Below, piece after piece: positions 25,071-33,704 of a DNA stretch of 44,445 nt. The notes beneath the pieces are model-generated. The model worked only from the letters and a program-made list of their open reading frames with translations. It had not been told where the DNA came from and searched no databases. Numbering within the stretch: the stretch's first letter is position 1; every line of letters begins with the position of its first letter. The stretch is from the NCBI GenBank assembly GCA_002305255.1, contig DBQN01000058.1, forward strand, positions 226 through 44,670. Direction: 5' to 3'. The DNA comes from Firmicutes bacterium UBA1393 (GTDB lineage: Bacteria > Bacillota > DTU025). The position numbers and the translations under genes were made by a program.

Positions 25071-25205
25071 TGTATTTGGCATTCCCAGCACATTGCAGGA
25101 TTATCGCGAAGGACGCCGTATAGTGCTAAAGGTAGCACAGAATAGCCGATGTGTGCCATTTGCTGTATGCACATTCCAGCCAGACCGATGCTGAGGGGGG
25201 CTACC

Positions 25206-26198
25206 ATGAGGGCACTGGTATTTGCAAAGCATCCCAAGTTACAGGAGGTTCCGATTCCAGAGCGACTCCCCGGACAGGCCCTTATCCGCATGGAGCTTGC
25301 CGGCATATGCAACACAGACATCGAGATAATTCAGGGTTACTCGAACTTCCGAGGGATACTCGGGCACGAGTTTGTCGGCATGGTCGCCGAGGCAGATGAT
25401 CAGTCTCTGGTCGGCAAGAGAGTCGTTGGATCCATCGATGTCGCATGCGGTGAGTGCAAGTTCTGCAGGGAGGGCGAGCCCGACTTCTGCTCGAACAAGA
25501 AGACTATGGGCATGCACCGGTGGCAGGGGTGTCTGGCAGACTATGTAGTGCTGCCCGAGGCCAATCTCGTGATCGTGCCTGACAACGTCTCTTCAGTCGC
25601 CGCCGTGTTCACCGAGCCAGTCTCCTCTGCCTTGCAGATACTGGAGCAGGCCACTATCACGCCTGATGATGCAGTCATCGTGCTCGGCGACGGCAAGCTG
25701 GGCCTCGTTACGGCGCAGGCCTTCAAGATCCGAGGACTCAACGTCACAGTGCTGGGCAAGCACATTGACAAACTGGCGAAGGCGTCTAAGTTCGGGGTCA
25801 ACTGCGACTTCGTCGACGAATTCTCAGGGCGGGCCGACGTTGTCATAGACTGCACGGGCAATCCAGAAGGCCTTGCGAAAGCAATCGACCTCGTAAGGCC
25901 CAGGGGTGTAGTCGTGATCAAGAGCTTGTACCACAACTCGGGTAAGCTCAATCTGGGCGGCATAGTCAGCAAGGAACTCACCTGCATAGGTTCGCGCCAG
26001 GGGTCCATGGCCAAGGCGATGGAACTGCTTGCCACAGGCGCGATGGACGTCGATTCGCTTGTGGAGGCCGTGTACCCTGCCGCTGACATTGCCGGAGCCT
26101 TCAAGAGGGCTGTCCGCAAGGGAGCGTTGAAGGTGCTGGTAGACTTTTCGGATTCGTGTGAACATGTCAACCTCAACACGGGCGGCTGGTGGCGGTAG
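25206..26198 (+). CDS. Zinc-dependent MDR-family dehydrogenase
   Basis: The 330-residue protein is a medium-chain alcohol/polyol dehydrogenase. Catalytic zinc residues appear as C35 (GICNTDIE) and H54-E55 (GHEF); the structural zinc loop has C81, C84, C87 and C95 (CGECKFC...C). A Rossmann segment AVIVLGDGKLGLVTAQAF follows, and VVIDCTGNPEGL in the NAD domain. The substrate is unknown; threonine or sugar-alcohol dehydrogenases are the nearest types. The ATG at 25206 is set by a GGGGGG-containing site at 25192-25199; the longer frame from 25149 is unlikely. It ends at a clear terminator. Confidence 0.9.
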   Translation: MRALVFAKHPKLQEVPIPERLPGQALIRMELAGICNTDIEIIQGYSNFRGILGHEFVGMVAEADDQSLVGKRVVGSIDVACGECKFCREGEPDFCSNKKTMGMHRWQGCLADYVVLPEANLVIVPDNVSSVAAVFTEPVSSALQILEQATITPDDAVIVLGDGKLGLVTAQAFKIRGLNVTVLGKHIDKLAKASKFGVNCDFVDEFSGRADVVIDCTGNPEGLAKAIDLVRPRGVVVIKSLYHNSGKLNLGGIVSKELTCIGSRQGSMAKAMELLATGAMDVDSLVEAVYPAADIAGAFKRAVRKGALKVLVDFSDSCEHVNLNTGGWWR

Positions 26199-26238
26199 AC
26201 TGCTGTAGCCGTGACTGGAAGCGATGATTGTCCTCTGT

Positions 26239-26267
26239 AAGGGTGGTGCCGGTGCACCGCCCTTTTT
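26239..26267 (+). terminator. Rho-independent terminator after the dehydrogenase
   Basis: AAGGGTGGTGC (26239-26249) pairs with GCACCGCCC (26254-26262) with one G-T wobble, followed by TTTTT (26263-26267). Confidence 0.9.
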
Positions 26268-26298
26268 CGCACTAGAGGATTCGCGACTAACCGATGCC

Positions 26299-26327
26299 TT
26301 GTAGATGCCGCACCATGCAGATAGAAT
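26299..26327 (+). promoter_or_regulatory. Possible promoter of nfo-dinG
   Basis: TTGTAG (26299-26304) and TAGAAT (26322-26327) are 17 bases apart and about 50 bases before the nfo ATG. The same hexamers precede ferritin. Confidence 0.5.
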
Positions 26328-26377
26328 GGGATACAGGTTTTGCGCATTGACGCTGTGTGTTTTGGGGGCGCTGCAAC

Positions 26378-27334
26378 ATGCCGCTGTTTGGGATGCACCT
26401 TTCAGTAGCCGGCGGGCTACACAACGCCGTGGCACGTGCCGTGGAGCTCGGCTGCGACGGTATCCAGATATTCGTCCGCAATCCTCGTGCTCTCAGGGCC
26501 AAGCCCCTTGATCCGCAGCAGGTTGATTCGTTCCGCGCTGCCCGGGAGGCCGCAAGACTGTGGCCCGTGGTGGTGCACGTGAACTACCTGATCAACGTGG
26601 CAAGCCCGAGTGACGAGACGTACGACGTTTCATGCCAGGCTCTGGCCGACGAGTTGTCGAGGGCAAATGCCATCGGTGCCGACTACGTCGTCATGCACCC
26701 CGGCAACCACATGAAGAGCGGCGTTGATGCAGCCGTCGTGAGGATCGCTGCAGCCATCGATCGGGCTGTGGAGGAGTCAGGGATCGACGTGTCAGCCGCG
26801 CCTGTAGAGAAGTCCGGGCACACCGCTGATGCCGCCGCCGAGGCCGATGCTTTGGGTGGCACTGGCGCCGACGCCGGAACCGCCGCCGACCAACCTCATT
26901 CCGTCATACTATGCCTGGAAAACATGGTCGGCGCAGGCACCGAAGTGGGTGTGACCTTTGCCGAACTGGGCCGCATCATCGAGGCAAGCCGCTACGGAGA
27001 CACGCTCGGGATATGCCTCGACACATGTCACGCCCTGGGTTGGGGCTATGACGTGACAACTCCGGAGGGGCTAGACGCAACTCTGAGTGAGATGGCTGAG
27101 GCAGTGGGAATCAGCACCCTCAAGTTCGTCCACTCCAATGACAGCCAGGGCGTGCTGGGCGCCAAGAAAGACCGGCACCAAAACATCGGTATGGGCAGCA
27201 TAGGCCTTGCAGGATTCAGGAACATCCTATCCCGGCCTGAGCTTTCGCCCTTGCCGTTCATCCTCGAGACTCCAGTCAACTCCCCTGAAGATCAGGTGCG
27301 CGACCTCGCCGCGATTAGGGAGTGCCTGCCGTGA
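26378..27334 (+). CDS. nfo: Endonuclease IV (AP endonuclease Nfo)
   Basis: Endonuclease IV cuts at abasic sites in base-excision repair with three zinc ions. The 318-residue TIM barrel has GMHLSVAGGL at the start, VVHVNYLINVAS, VMHPGNH, LENMVGAG, ICLDTCHALGWGYD, KFVHSNDSQG and GMGSIGLAGF near the end, which hold the metal ligands. An Ala/Asp-rich insertion (coded by about 26790-26900) extends a loop before the CLENM segment. ATG 26378 is chosen because it gives the usual family start; a longer frame begins at 26357. The stop overlaps the next start (GTGA). Confidence 0.95.
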   Translation: MPLFGMHLSVAGGLHNAVARAVELGCDGIQIFVRNPRALRAKPLDPQQVDSFRAAREAARLWPVVVHVNYLINVASPSDETYDVSCQALADELSRANAIGADYVVMHPGNHMKSGVDAAVVRIAAAIDRAVEESGIDVSAAPVEKSGHTADAAAEADALGGTGADAGTAADQPHSVILCLENMVGAGTEVGVTFAELGRIIEASRYGDTLGICLDTCHALGWGYDVTTPEGLDATLSEMAEAVGISTLKFVHSNDSQGVLGAKKDRHQNIGMGSIGLAGFRNILSRPELSPLPFILETPVNSPEDQVRDLAAIRECLP

Positions 27335-30147
27335 AGTCAGGTTACGAAGCTGCGATCCACAACTACATGAGCACCGAGGCCAGGCACGCGCTGGCCGACG
27401 CGATAGCGTGTGCAGGGGGAGCCGAGGTGTTCGCGGTGGGCAGGTGCGACCGCAACTTCGTCGTGACCGACGTCTCGATTCTCGCCATCGGGCACATGAC
27501 CGCCGCCCCGGTGGTGTCGTCTTCGCTGATGAGGGGGCAGGTGGTACTGCATAACCATCCATCCGGCGAACTGATGCCGTCCGACGCCGACCTCGAGGTA
27601 GCAGCCGGTCTGGCTCAGAAGGGTATTGGCTTCTGGATTGTAGACAACGCCGTCGAGAGGCTGCGTCCCGTCACTGACCCGATGTCAAACGCATCGGGCA
27701 CTATTGTTCTCCAACGTGCCGACATAGAGCATCTGTTCTCCGACCATGGACTGCTTGCCATTGGCTATCCCGGCTATGAGCCCCGACCGGGCCAACGACT
27801 TATGGCTCTGAAGGTGACCGACGCGCTATCTTCAGCCTCCCACCTGGTCATCGAGGCGGGCACGGGCACGGGCAAGTCCCTGGCTTACCTGGCCCCCGCG
27901 GTGCTCTGGGCAGAAAGGAACGAGGCCCGGATAGTGGTGTCTACGAACACCATCAACCTTCAGGAGCAGCTCGTCTCTTCAGACCTGCCTGCCCTCGCAA
28001 GGGCGCTCGGGCAGCCCATCGAAGCATGCCTTGTGAAAGGCCGAAGCAACTATCTGTGCCTTCGCAAACTCGACAGGGCCCTCTCAGGGATGGATTCCGT
28101 TCAATCTGACCAGCTAGCGCCGATCGTTGCCTGGGCCCTCGATACCACAACAGGCGACAAGTCGAGCATGCCGATGGAACCCCCGCCGGAGGCGTGGGAA
28201 GCGGTGTGCGCAGAGGCCGACCTATGCTTGGCCCAGCGATGCCCGCGATACAGGGAGTGTTTCTTCTACGGCGCAAGGCGGAAGATGGAGTCGGCCAGGG
28301 TGCTGGTGACCAACCATCATCTGCTCTTTGCCGACGTTTCCATACGCATGCAGCTGGGGCAGGGCGCAGAACGCGCGGTGCTGCCCGGTTACCGTGCGGT
28401 CGTGCTCGACGAGGCCCACAATGCGGCTGACGTTGCCACAGAGTACTTCGGCAAGCAGGCATCGCGGCTCGGTGGAATCAGGCTGCTAAACCAGGTGTTC
28501 CGTAAGGAACTCAGGGCACCGGCCTCGACGACGGCCTCCTCCTTTGCCCCGTCAGCCTCCACCGGTTCGTCTGCCCTCGTGGCCGACGTTGGCGCGGCGC
28601 AGACTGCCGATTCAGGCGGCGGTGTGCTGGCACGGGCACGAGGGCTTATCTCTGCCAGATGGGATGAGAAATCGCTCCTTACTGCACTAAAGCGGGCTCA
28701 CGACATCATCGACTTCGACGCCATCCCCACCGCCCTTCGGTGCAGGGATCTGTGCGAGAACTTCTTCTCAGAGTTGCGAACGCTGGTAGTGGGGGGACCA
28801 GGCCTCGCCATCGGCCCAGGCGCCGGCCATGGCAGTGCTCACCCCGACGACTCCCTCTTCGGTGAGTCGCCCGCCATGCCGAGCGCGGCGTCAACTCCTG
28901 CATCAGCCACAGGCAGCGTCGCGTCGGCCGCCGCAGCAGCCGCCGCCACCGGGGGGTCAGAGAGGCAGCTCAGGATCGGCCCCGATCTCAAGGCCTCCGA
29001 TGTATGGGACAGGCGCGTCTATCCGGCCCACGAAGCGTGCGCTTCGTCCCTCGACGAGCTGGCTGAACATCTATCGAGGTTAGCGAAGGCGCTCGACGCC
29101 GACGATGACGCCGGCGCCGGCGCCGGTGGTTCTGCCTGGGCGGCAGAGGGCACACCCTCGGGCGATGCCGAAGCCGCGCTACTCATGGAGCTCAAGGCGT
29201 ATTCGGGCAGGGCCTCTACCATGGCTCAGGCCATCAGGTTCGCGGTCAAGGCAGACTCAGCTGACTTCGTGTACTGGGTTGAGGTGTCGGGACGTGGACC
29301 ACGCTCAAACGTGCGTCTGGTGGCTGCTCCGATTGAGACCGGGCCCGAGATCGCGCGTGCCCTGCTGCCCAATGTCGACACAGCCGTGTTCACCTCGGCC
29401 ACGCTGGCTGTAGGGGATGACTTCAGCTACACCGCGCACTCGTTGGGCCTCGACACCCTGGAGCCCGATCGTGTTGGCTACGCGATAGCGCCGTCGCCCT
29501 TCGATTTCGCATCCCAGGCACTGCTCCTGGTGGCCGACGACATGCCTGAACCAGACGCACCGCTATGGGAGGAGAGGCTGGCCCCTGCCATTGCCGCCCT
29601 ACTCGACGCATCGAACGGCAGAGCGTTCGTTCTCTTCACCTCCTACAGGCTGCTGCAGTCGATGGCAGCCAGGCTCGGGCCGCACATGAAACAGAAGGGT
29701 ATGCGCCTGATGGTGCAGGGCGACAAGCCCCGCAAGACGCTGCTGGACGAATTCAGAGCAGATGTGGGCTCGGTTCTGTTCGGTACCGACTCCTTCTGGG
29801 AGGGGGTCGACGTTCCGGGCGAGGCGCTGTCGTGCGTGGTGATTCCGAGGTTGCCCTTCGCGGTGCCTACCGCACCAGTCATGGAAGCCAGAGTAGAGGC
29901 CATCAGGGCCAGAGGCGGCGATGCCTTCAGCGAACTGGCATTGCCGGCCGCCGTCCTCAAGTTCAAGCAGGGGTTCGGCAGGCTCATCCGCACATCCACC
30001 GACAGGGGTGCCGTCGCGGTGCTTGACTCGCGAGTGCTCAGCCGCGGTTACGGCAGGTTCTTCATAAACGCACTGCCCGATTGCGCAAAGCGGTCGGGTT
30101 CCATCCCCGAGCTGGCTGCGGCGCTGCGCGACTGGCTCTCGCCATGA
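27331..30147 (+). CDS. dinG: JAMM-domain/DinG-type helicase fusion
   Basis: The 938-residue protein joins two parts. Residues about 1-120 look like a RadC-type JAMM metalloprotease domain: E32, then H74-N-H76-P-S-G with S84 and D87 seven and ten residues on, the exact HxH-x7-S-x2-D zinc signature. From about 145 on it is a DinG/YoaA helicase: EAGTGTGKS (175-183), an iron-sulphur set C243, C299, C304, C310, DEAH (360-363), then GTDSFWEGVDVPGE and QGFGRLIRTSTDRG. Three Ala/Ser/Gly-rich insertions break the helicase part. GTG 27331 overlaps the nfo stop (GTGA) with GGGAG upstream. Both genes probably act in DNA repair. No exonuclease domain, as in some DinG proteins, is present. Confidence 0.9.
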   Translation: MKSGYEAAIHNYMSTEARHALADAIACAGGAEVFAVGRCDRNFVVTDVSILAIGHMTAAPVVSSSLMRGQVVLHNHPSGELMPSDADLEVAAGLAQKGIGFWIVDNAVERLRPVTDPMSNASGTIVLQRADIEHLFSDHGLLAIGYPGYEPRPGQRLMALKVTDALSSASHLVIEAGTGTGKSLAYLAPAVLWAERNEARIVVSTNTINLQEQLVSSDLPALARALGQPIEACLVKGRSNYLCLRKLDRALSGMDSVQSDQLAPIVAWALDTTTGDKSSMPMEPPPEAWEAVCAEADLCLAQRCPRYRECFFYGARRKMESARVLVTNHHLLFADVSIRMQLGQGAERAVLPGYRAVVLDEAHNAADVATEYFGKQASRLGGIRLLNQVFRKELRAPASTTASSFAPSASTGSSALVADVGAAQTADSGGGVLARARGLISARWDEKSLLTALKRAHDIIDFDAIPTALRCRDLCENFFSELRTLVVGGPGLAIGPGAGHGSAHPDDSLFGESPAMPSAASTPASATGSVASAAAAAAATGGSERQLRIGPDLKASDVWDRRVYPAHEACASSLDELAEHLSRLAKALDADDDAGAGAGGSAWAAEGTPSGDAEAALLMELKAYSGRASTMAQAIRFAVKADSADFVYWVEVSGRGPRSNVRLVAAPIETGPEIARALLPNVDTAVFTSATLAVGDDFSYTAHSLGLDTLEPDRVGYAIAPSPFDFASQALLLVADDMPEPDAPLWEERLAPAIAALLDASNGRAFVLFTSYRLLQSMAARLGPHMKQKGMRLMVQGDKPRKTLLDEFRADVGSVLFGTDSFWEGVDVPGEALSCVVIPRLPFAVPTAPVMEARVEAIRARGGDAFSELALPAAVLKFKQGFGRLIRTSTDRGAVAVLDSRVLSRGYGRFFINALPDCAKRSGSIPELAAALRDWLSP

Positions 30148-30217
30148 CAGCATTCTAACGACTGATCTGGCACGCATATGTTCTACTGGCAACAAGCACG
30201 TAGGGAGGCTCGAGCCA

Positions 30218-31123
30218 GTGGTTGTTTTTGTCGTGGGGAGGCGCTCACACCTGACGGCAGCGGTGGCCGGACTGATTGCTCTGCTCGCCCTTATAGGGGC
30301 GATGGTGGCGGCGCGCGACGACCCGGTCATGGCTGTCCAGTCCAATGCGAGGCTAGTGCCTGTCTATTCGGTGGCTAGAGAAGACAAGGCCGTAGCCATC
30401 ACCGTCGACGCCACGTGGGGCGCCGACATCACACCACAGCTCCTCGACCTGTTTGACAGGCACTCTGTGAAGGTCACCTTCTTCCTTGCAGGCAACTGGA
30501 TCACTCACTACCCCGACATGGTCAAGGAGATTGCCTCCCGCGGCCACGAGCTGGGCAATCACTCGTGGACCCATCCGAACATGGGGTCGCTTCCACGGGA
30601 GAAGATCCGGGATGAGCTCAGCCGCACGCAGAACGCAATAGCGAACCTCACAGGCACTACGCCGAAGGTGTTCAGGCCGCCCTTCGGCGACTACAGCAAC
30701 TCATTGATCACCGAGGCGGAGGCTCTCGGCCTCACCACCATCCAATGGAGCATCGATTCGCTCGACTGGAAGAATCCCACACCCAGGGAGATCATCGACA
30801 GGGTAATGGGCCGGATGAAGCCAGGCGCCATTGTGCTTTTCCACAATGCCGCCGAGAGCACGCCGCCAGCTCTGGCGCAGATAATCCCGGCGCTGCAGCA
30901 ACAGGGTTACTCCCTGGTGAGGGTGAGTGAGCTGCTGCTGACCGGCGACACATACATCGACCGAAACAGCGGCGAGCAGAGGCGACGGCCGGCACGGTCT
31001 CTGGAGCCGGAACCGGTGTCACACGAGGGGCCCGTGCCCTATGCGAGCGCCGTTGACTCAGGAGATGATGACGGCTCGGGGATACGCCCGAGGCCGGAAG
31101 CGGAGGTGGAGAAGTGCTGGTAG
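30218..31123 (+). CDS. Polysaccharide deacetylase, PdaB/NodB type
   Basis: The 301-residue protein has an N-terminal membrane anchor (about 12-32) and a NodB domain. Motif 1 is TVDATWG (D64 kept, but the usual second Asp is Ala65), motif 2 is GNHSWTHPN (H115, H119), motif 3 is FRPPFGDYSN, motif 5 is VLFHNAAESTP. GTG 30218 is preceded by AGGGAGG at 30202-30208. A hydrophilic tail of about 60 residues follows. Sporulation PdaB and wall deacetylases are the nearest types. It overlaps the next deacetylase gene by ten bases. Confidence 0.88.
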   Translation: MVVFVVGRRSHLTAAVAGLIALLALIGAMVAARDDPVMAVQSNARLVPVYSVAREDKAVAITVDATWGADITPQLLDLFDRHSVKVTFFLAGNWITHYPDMVKEIASRGHELGNHSWTHPNMGSLPREKIRDELSRTQNAIANLTGTTPKVFRPPFGDYSNSLITEAEALGLTTIQWSIDSLDWKNPTPREIIDRVMGRMKPGAIVLFHNAAESTPPALAQIIPALQQQGYSLVRVSELLLTGDTYIDRNSGEQRRRPARSLEPEPVSHEGPVPYASAVDSGDDDGSGIRPRPEAEVEKCW

Positions 31124-32109
31124 TGAGGGTGTCAAGCAAGACCGTGGCGCTGCTGGCGGCGGCGGCGTGCCTCGTTGCGGCCGCGGCTGTCGTAGCGGTT
31201 GTGTCACCGTCCAGCAGGCGCATGGTGCTGGGGGTGCGGTCAGGTGTCACTCTCGCCGGGCAGAATGTGGGCGGACTCTACGCCGATGAGCTCCGGAGAG
31301 TGGTGTTGACCATCTCGGAGATGCTCGAGCGCAATCCGCAAGATGCCATCTATCACTCTGAGACTGGCGAGGTAGTCAGCGAGAGACTGGGTGTGTCGCT
31401 TGATGTCGACGCCACCGTTGATGCCGTGATGGCAGCTTCCAGGGGCGCTGCCGTGGAGCCGTCTCTCAGGGCAGTGCCGCCGTCTATCACAGCGACTATG
31501 CTCAGGCCAGTCTACGGCGTCAACACATCAAAGCAACTAGTGTCGCTGGTGTTCAATGTTGCATGGGGTGAGGAGTTCCTGCCTGACGTGCTTGCCGCCT
31601 TGCGCGACGCAGGCGCGAGGTGCACATTCTTCATCACCGGCACCTGGGCCAAACAGTTTCCTAACATGGTGTCGGCAATCAAGGAAGAAGGACACGAAAT
31701 CGCCAATCACGGCATGAGCCATCCGCACCCAAAGGAGCTGCCCGACTCTGAGCTGGAGAAGCTCATCACCGACAACGAGGCGCTGCTCAGGCAGATCACC
31801 GGTGTCAGGACTGTGCTGTTCGCACCTCCCTACGGAGAAGTCGACCAGCGCATTACGGGCGTTGCGGCGAGGCTGGGCTACACGACGGTGATGTGGACTG
31901 TAGACACCATAGACTGGCAGCGGCCGGCACCGGATGTGGTGACACAGCGCGCCCTGGCGAGACTGGCCCCGGGGAACATCGTGCTGATGCACCCGACTGA
32001 CCCGACTGCCAGGGCGCTGGGAGGTATCCTTGCGCAGCTCAAACAGAAAGGCTACTCTGCGGTGACGGTATCGGAGTTGCTCAAGGCGGGCTCCGCCAGG
32101 CACGGTTGA
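31114..32109 (+). CDS. ylxY: YlxY-like polysaccharide deacetylase with N-terminal wall-binding-like domain
   Basis: The 331-residue protein has a membrane anchor (about 10-30), a segment like the PG_binding_4 fold (about 44-125: SGVTLAGQNVGGLYADEL, DVDATVDAV), and a NodB domain with FNVAWGEEFLP, HEIANHGMSHPHP (H199, H203), FAPPYGEVDQ and VLMHPTDPTA. Motif 1 has Asn148 and Val149 in place of both acidic residues, so catalysis is doubtful. This matches YlxY, which in Bacillus lies near dapG and pnp, and here also lies near the dap block. GTG 31114 has GGAGGTG at 31102-31108. Confidence 0.85.
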   Translation: MLVVRVSSKTVALLAAAACLVAAAAVVAVVSPSSRRMVLGVRSGVTLAGQNVGGLYADELRRVVLTISEMLERNPQDAIYHSETGEVVSERLGVSLDVDATVDAVMAASRGAAVEPSLRAVPPSITATMLRPVYGVNTSKQLVSLVFNVAWGEEFLPDVLAALRDAGARCTFFITGTWAKQFPNMVSAIKEEGHEIANHGMSHPHPKELPDSELEKLITDNEALLRQITGVRTVLFAPPYGEVDQRITGVAARLGYTTVMWTVDTIDWQRPAPDVVTQRALARLAPGNIVLMHPTDPTARALGGILAQLKQKGYSAVTVSELLKAGSARHG

Positions 32110-32136
32110 TCCGTCCACCGGCTCGACCGGCTCAGC

Positions 32137-33474
32137 CTAGTTCATGAGGGCCGCCCTTATCGCGCGCCAGCTTGCGTCGTCCTCCTGACCCAGACGCCAG
32201 ATGGCGATTCCGCCAATGTCGTAGCGGTTCACCAGGCCCAGTTTGACCTTGAGGCTATCGGCGCTTTCGAAGTAGACCTTGCGTGTGACTCCGCCCGACT
32301 TGTAGCTGTAGTAGGGCACCTGGGCCTGGTCATCCCACTTCACCTTGGCGCCGTACTTCGCTGCATTGTTCATGGCCTGTGAGTACGATACTCCCCTGGC
32401 CTTGTTGGTCTGTGTGTTCCAGTCATATCCGTACGCCGCGATCCCCATGATCACTTTGCGCCTGGGGATCTGTGCGACTGCGTACTTGATCACCTTCTCA
32501 ACCCATGGGGCGGAGGCTATGGGGCCTGGGCTGGTGCCCGAGGTATGCTCGTCATATGTCATCAGCATTACCTGATCGCATATCTTGCCGAGGGCGGCGT
32601 AGTCGAACGCCCCAACCCACGCCGACTTGGGCGAATCAGTGTACTTCGCAGGCACCGACATGGTCACCAGAAGTCCCTTGGGCCTCAGAGCGTCTGCCAG
32701 TTCCTTCATGAACTTCGTGAGTACTGCCCTGTCGCCGGGGGGCACGTTTTCGAAGTCAACGTTCACGCCGTCATACCCGCGTTCAGCAAGGGTCTTCGTG
32801 ATGTTCTTGACAGCCGTTGCCCTCGCCGCAGGCGAGTTGAGCAGAGCGCTCACTTCCGACTTGTTGAAGCTCGATCCTGACAGATTGTGCACCAGAGCAA
32901 GGTTCTTCAGGCCGTTGTCGCGCGCCAGCTTCATGGCGTCAGAGTAGTGGTCACCGGTGACCTTTCCTTCGCGGTTCACCGAATACGAGAACGGGGCGAT
33001 GGCCGTCAACGAGCCCGACTCTGCCTTCAGCACGTTGTACGACGAGCGGTCGCCGCTGTAGTTCACGGTGTAGTAGCCCACCACGCTTCTCGTGCCGTTC
33101 GGCTCTGATGGCGCCGATTCGCCCATGTTCATCAGCGAGGCGGCCACCCAGCCGTAACCTCCGTTGGGTAGCGTGATCTGGAACCACGACCCTCGCTGCG
33201 CGATGAGCTTCACCGGAGTGTTCTTGGCAAGCACTCTCACGATGGGGTAGTTCTCGCCTGGGCCGACTCGGACGTTAGCATTCTTTGCCAGGGCTGCGCT
33301 GCGGCCTGCAAGGTCTGCTGTAACGTTCTTTTCTGTTTGGGGGGTGGGCTGTGTTGTGTTGATGCTAGGCGGCGAAGGCGCCTGGGGGCCGGGTTTTCCA
33401 GTGCGCGTACCCGAGAGTGAGCTAGCAACATACAGAAGGACTACGAGTGCTGTGACTGTAGTGTTTGGCTGCAC
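32137..33474 (-). CDS. SH3b-GH18 secreted glucosaminidase, SleL/YaaH-like
   Basis: The 445-residue protein has a signal peptide or anchor (about 5-22), a Pro/Thr-rich stretch, an SH3b domain (about 56-118: NVRVGPGENYPIVRVL, GGYGWVAASL) and a family 18 glycoside hydrolase domain (about 125-445) with catalytic YDGVNVDFE, plus MLMTYDEH and GIAIWRLGQEDD near the end. Such enzymes (SleL, YaaH) cleave cortex or wall N-acetylglucosamine linkages in spore-formers. GTG 33474 is preceded by GGAGGGG. It is convergent with ylxY (27 bases apart) and divergent from dut. Confidence 0.92.
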   Translation of the reverse strand: MQPNTTVTALVVLLYVASSLSGTRTGKPGPQAPSPPSINTTQPTPQTEKNVTADLAGRSAALAKNANVRVGPGENYPIVRVLAKNTPVKLIAQRGSWFQITLPNGGYGWVAASLMNMGESAPSEPNGTRSVVGYYTVNYSGDRSSYNVLKAESGSLTAIAPFSYSVNREGKVTGDHYSDAMKLARDNGLKNLALVHNLSGSSFNKSEVSALLNSPAARATAVKNITKTLAERGYDGVNVDFENVPPGDRAVLTKFMKELADALRPKGLLVTMSVPAKYTDSPKSAWVGAFDYAALGKICDQVMLMTYDEHTSGTSPGPIASAPWVEKVIKYAVAQIPRRKVIMGIAAYGYDWNTQTNKARGVSYSQAMNNAAKYGAKVKWDDQAQVPYYSYKSGGVTRKVYFESADSLKVKLGLVNRYDIGGIAIWRLGQEDDASWRAIRAALMN

Positions 33475-33704
33475 CAGACGCCCCTCCTTCCTCGATCATC
33501 GGTGTTTCATACTACGGATGCTGCAGCGCAGCTAGCCGGTGATTTCGCTCTGCGCCGCCTGAATCCTTCAAGCAAATAGATGGGTGAATGGGAATTCATA
33601 CCATGAAGGACGAAATCCCAGCCGGCTCAAGGCACGAAGCAGGAGACGGCGAGTTAGGAGCGAATATTATACAAATTACTGCGCGTTCGTGAGGAGGAGC
33701 CCAT

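Noticed and set aside
25077..25097. TGGCAT...TTGCA resembling a sigma-54 promoter before the dehydrogenase
   Set aside because: The spacing between the GG and GC elements is about five bases too long, and no enhancer-type regulator is nearby.
28510..29165. Possible separate genes or a frameshift in the dinG low-complexity blocks
   Set aside because: The reading frame is continuous, and helicase motifs resume in the same frame on both sides, so these are insertions and not breaks.
33508..33514. CATACTA, like a forespore sigma-G -10 box
   Set aside because: It is on the strand opposite to the GH18 gene and has no matching -35; distance to dut is too great.
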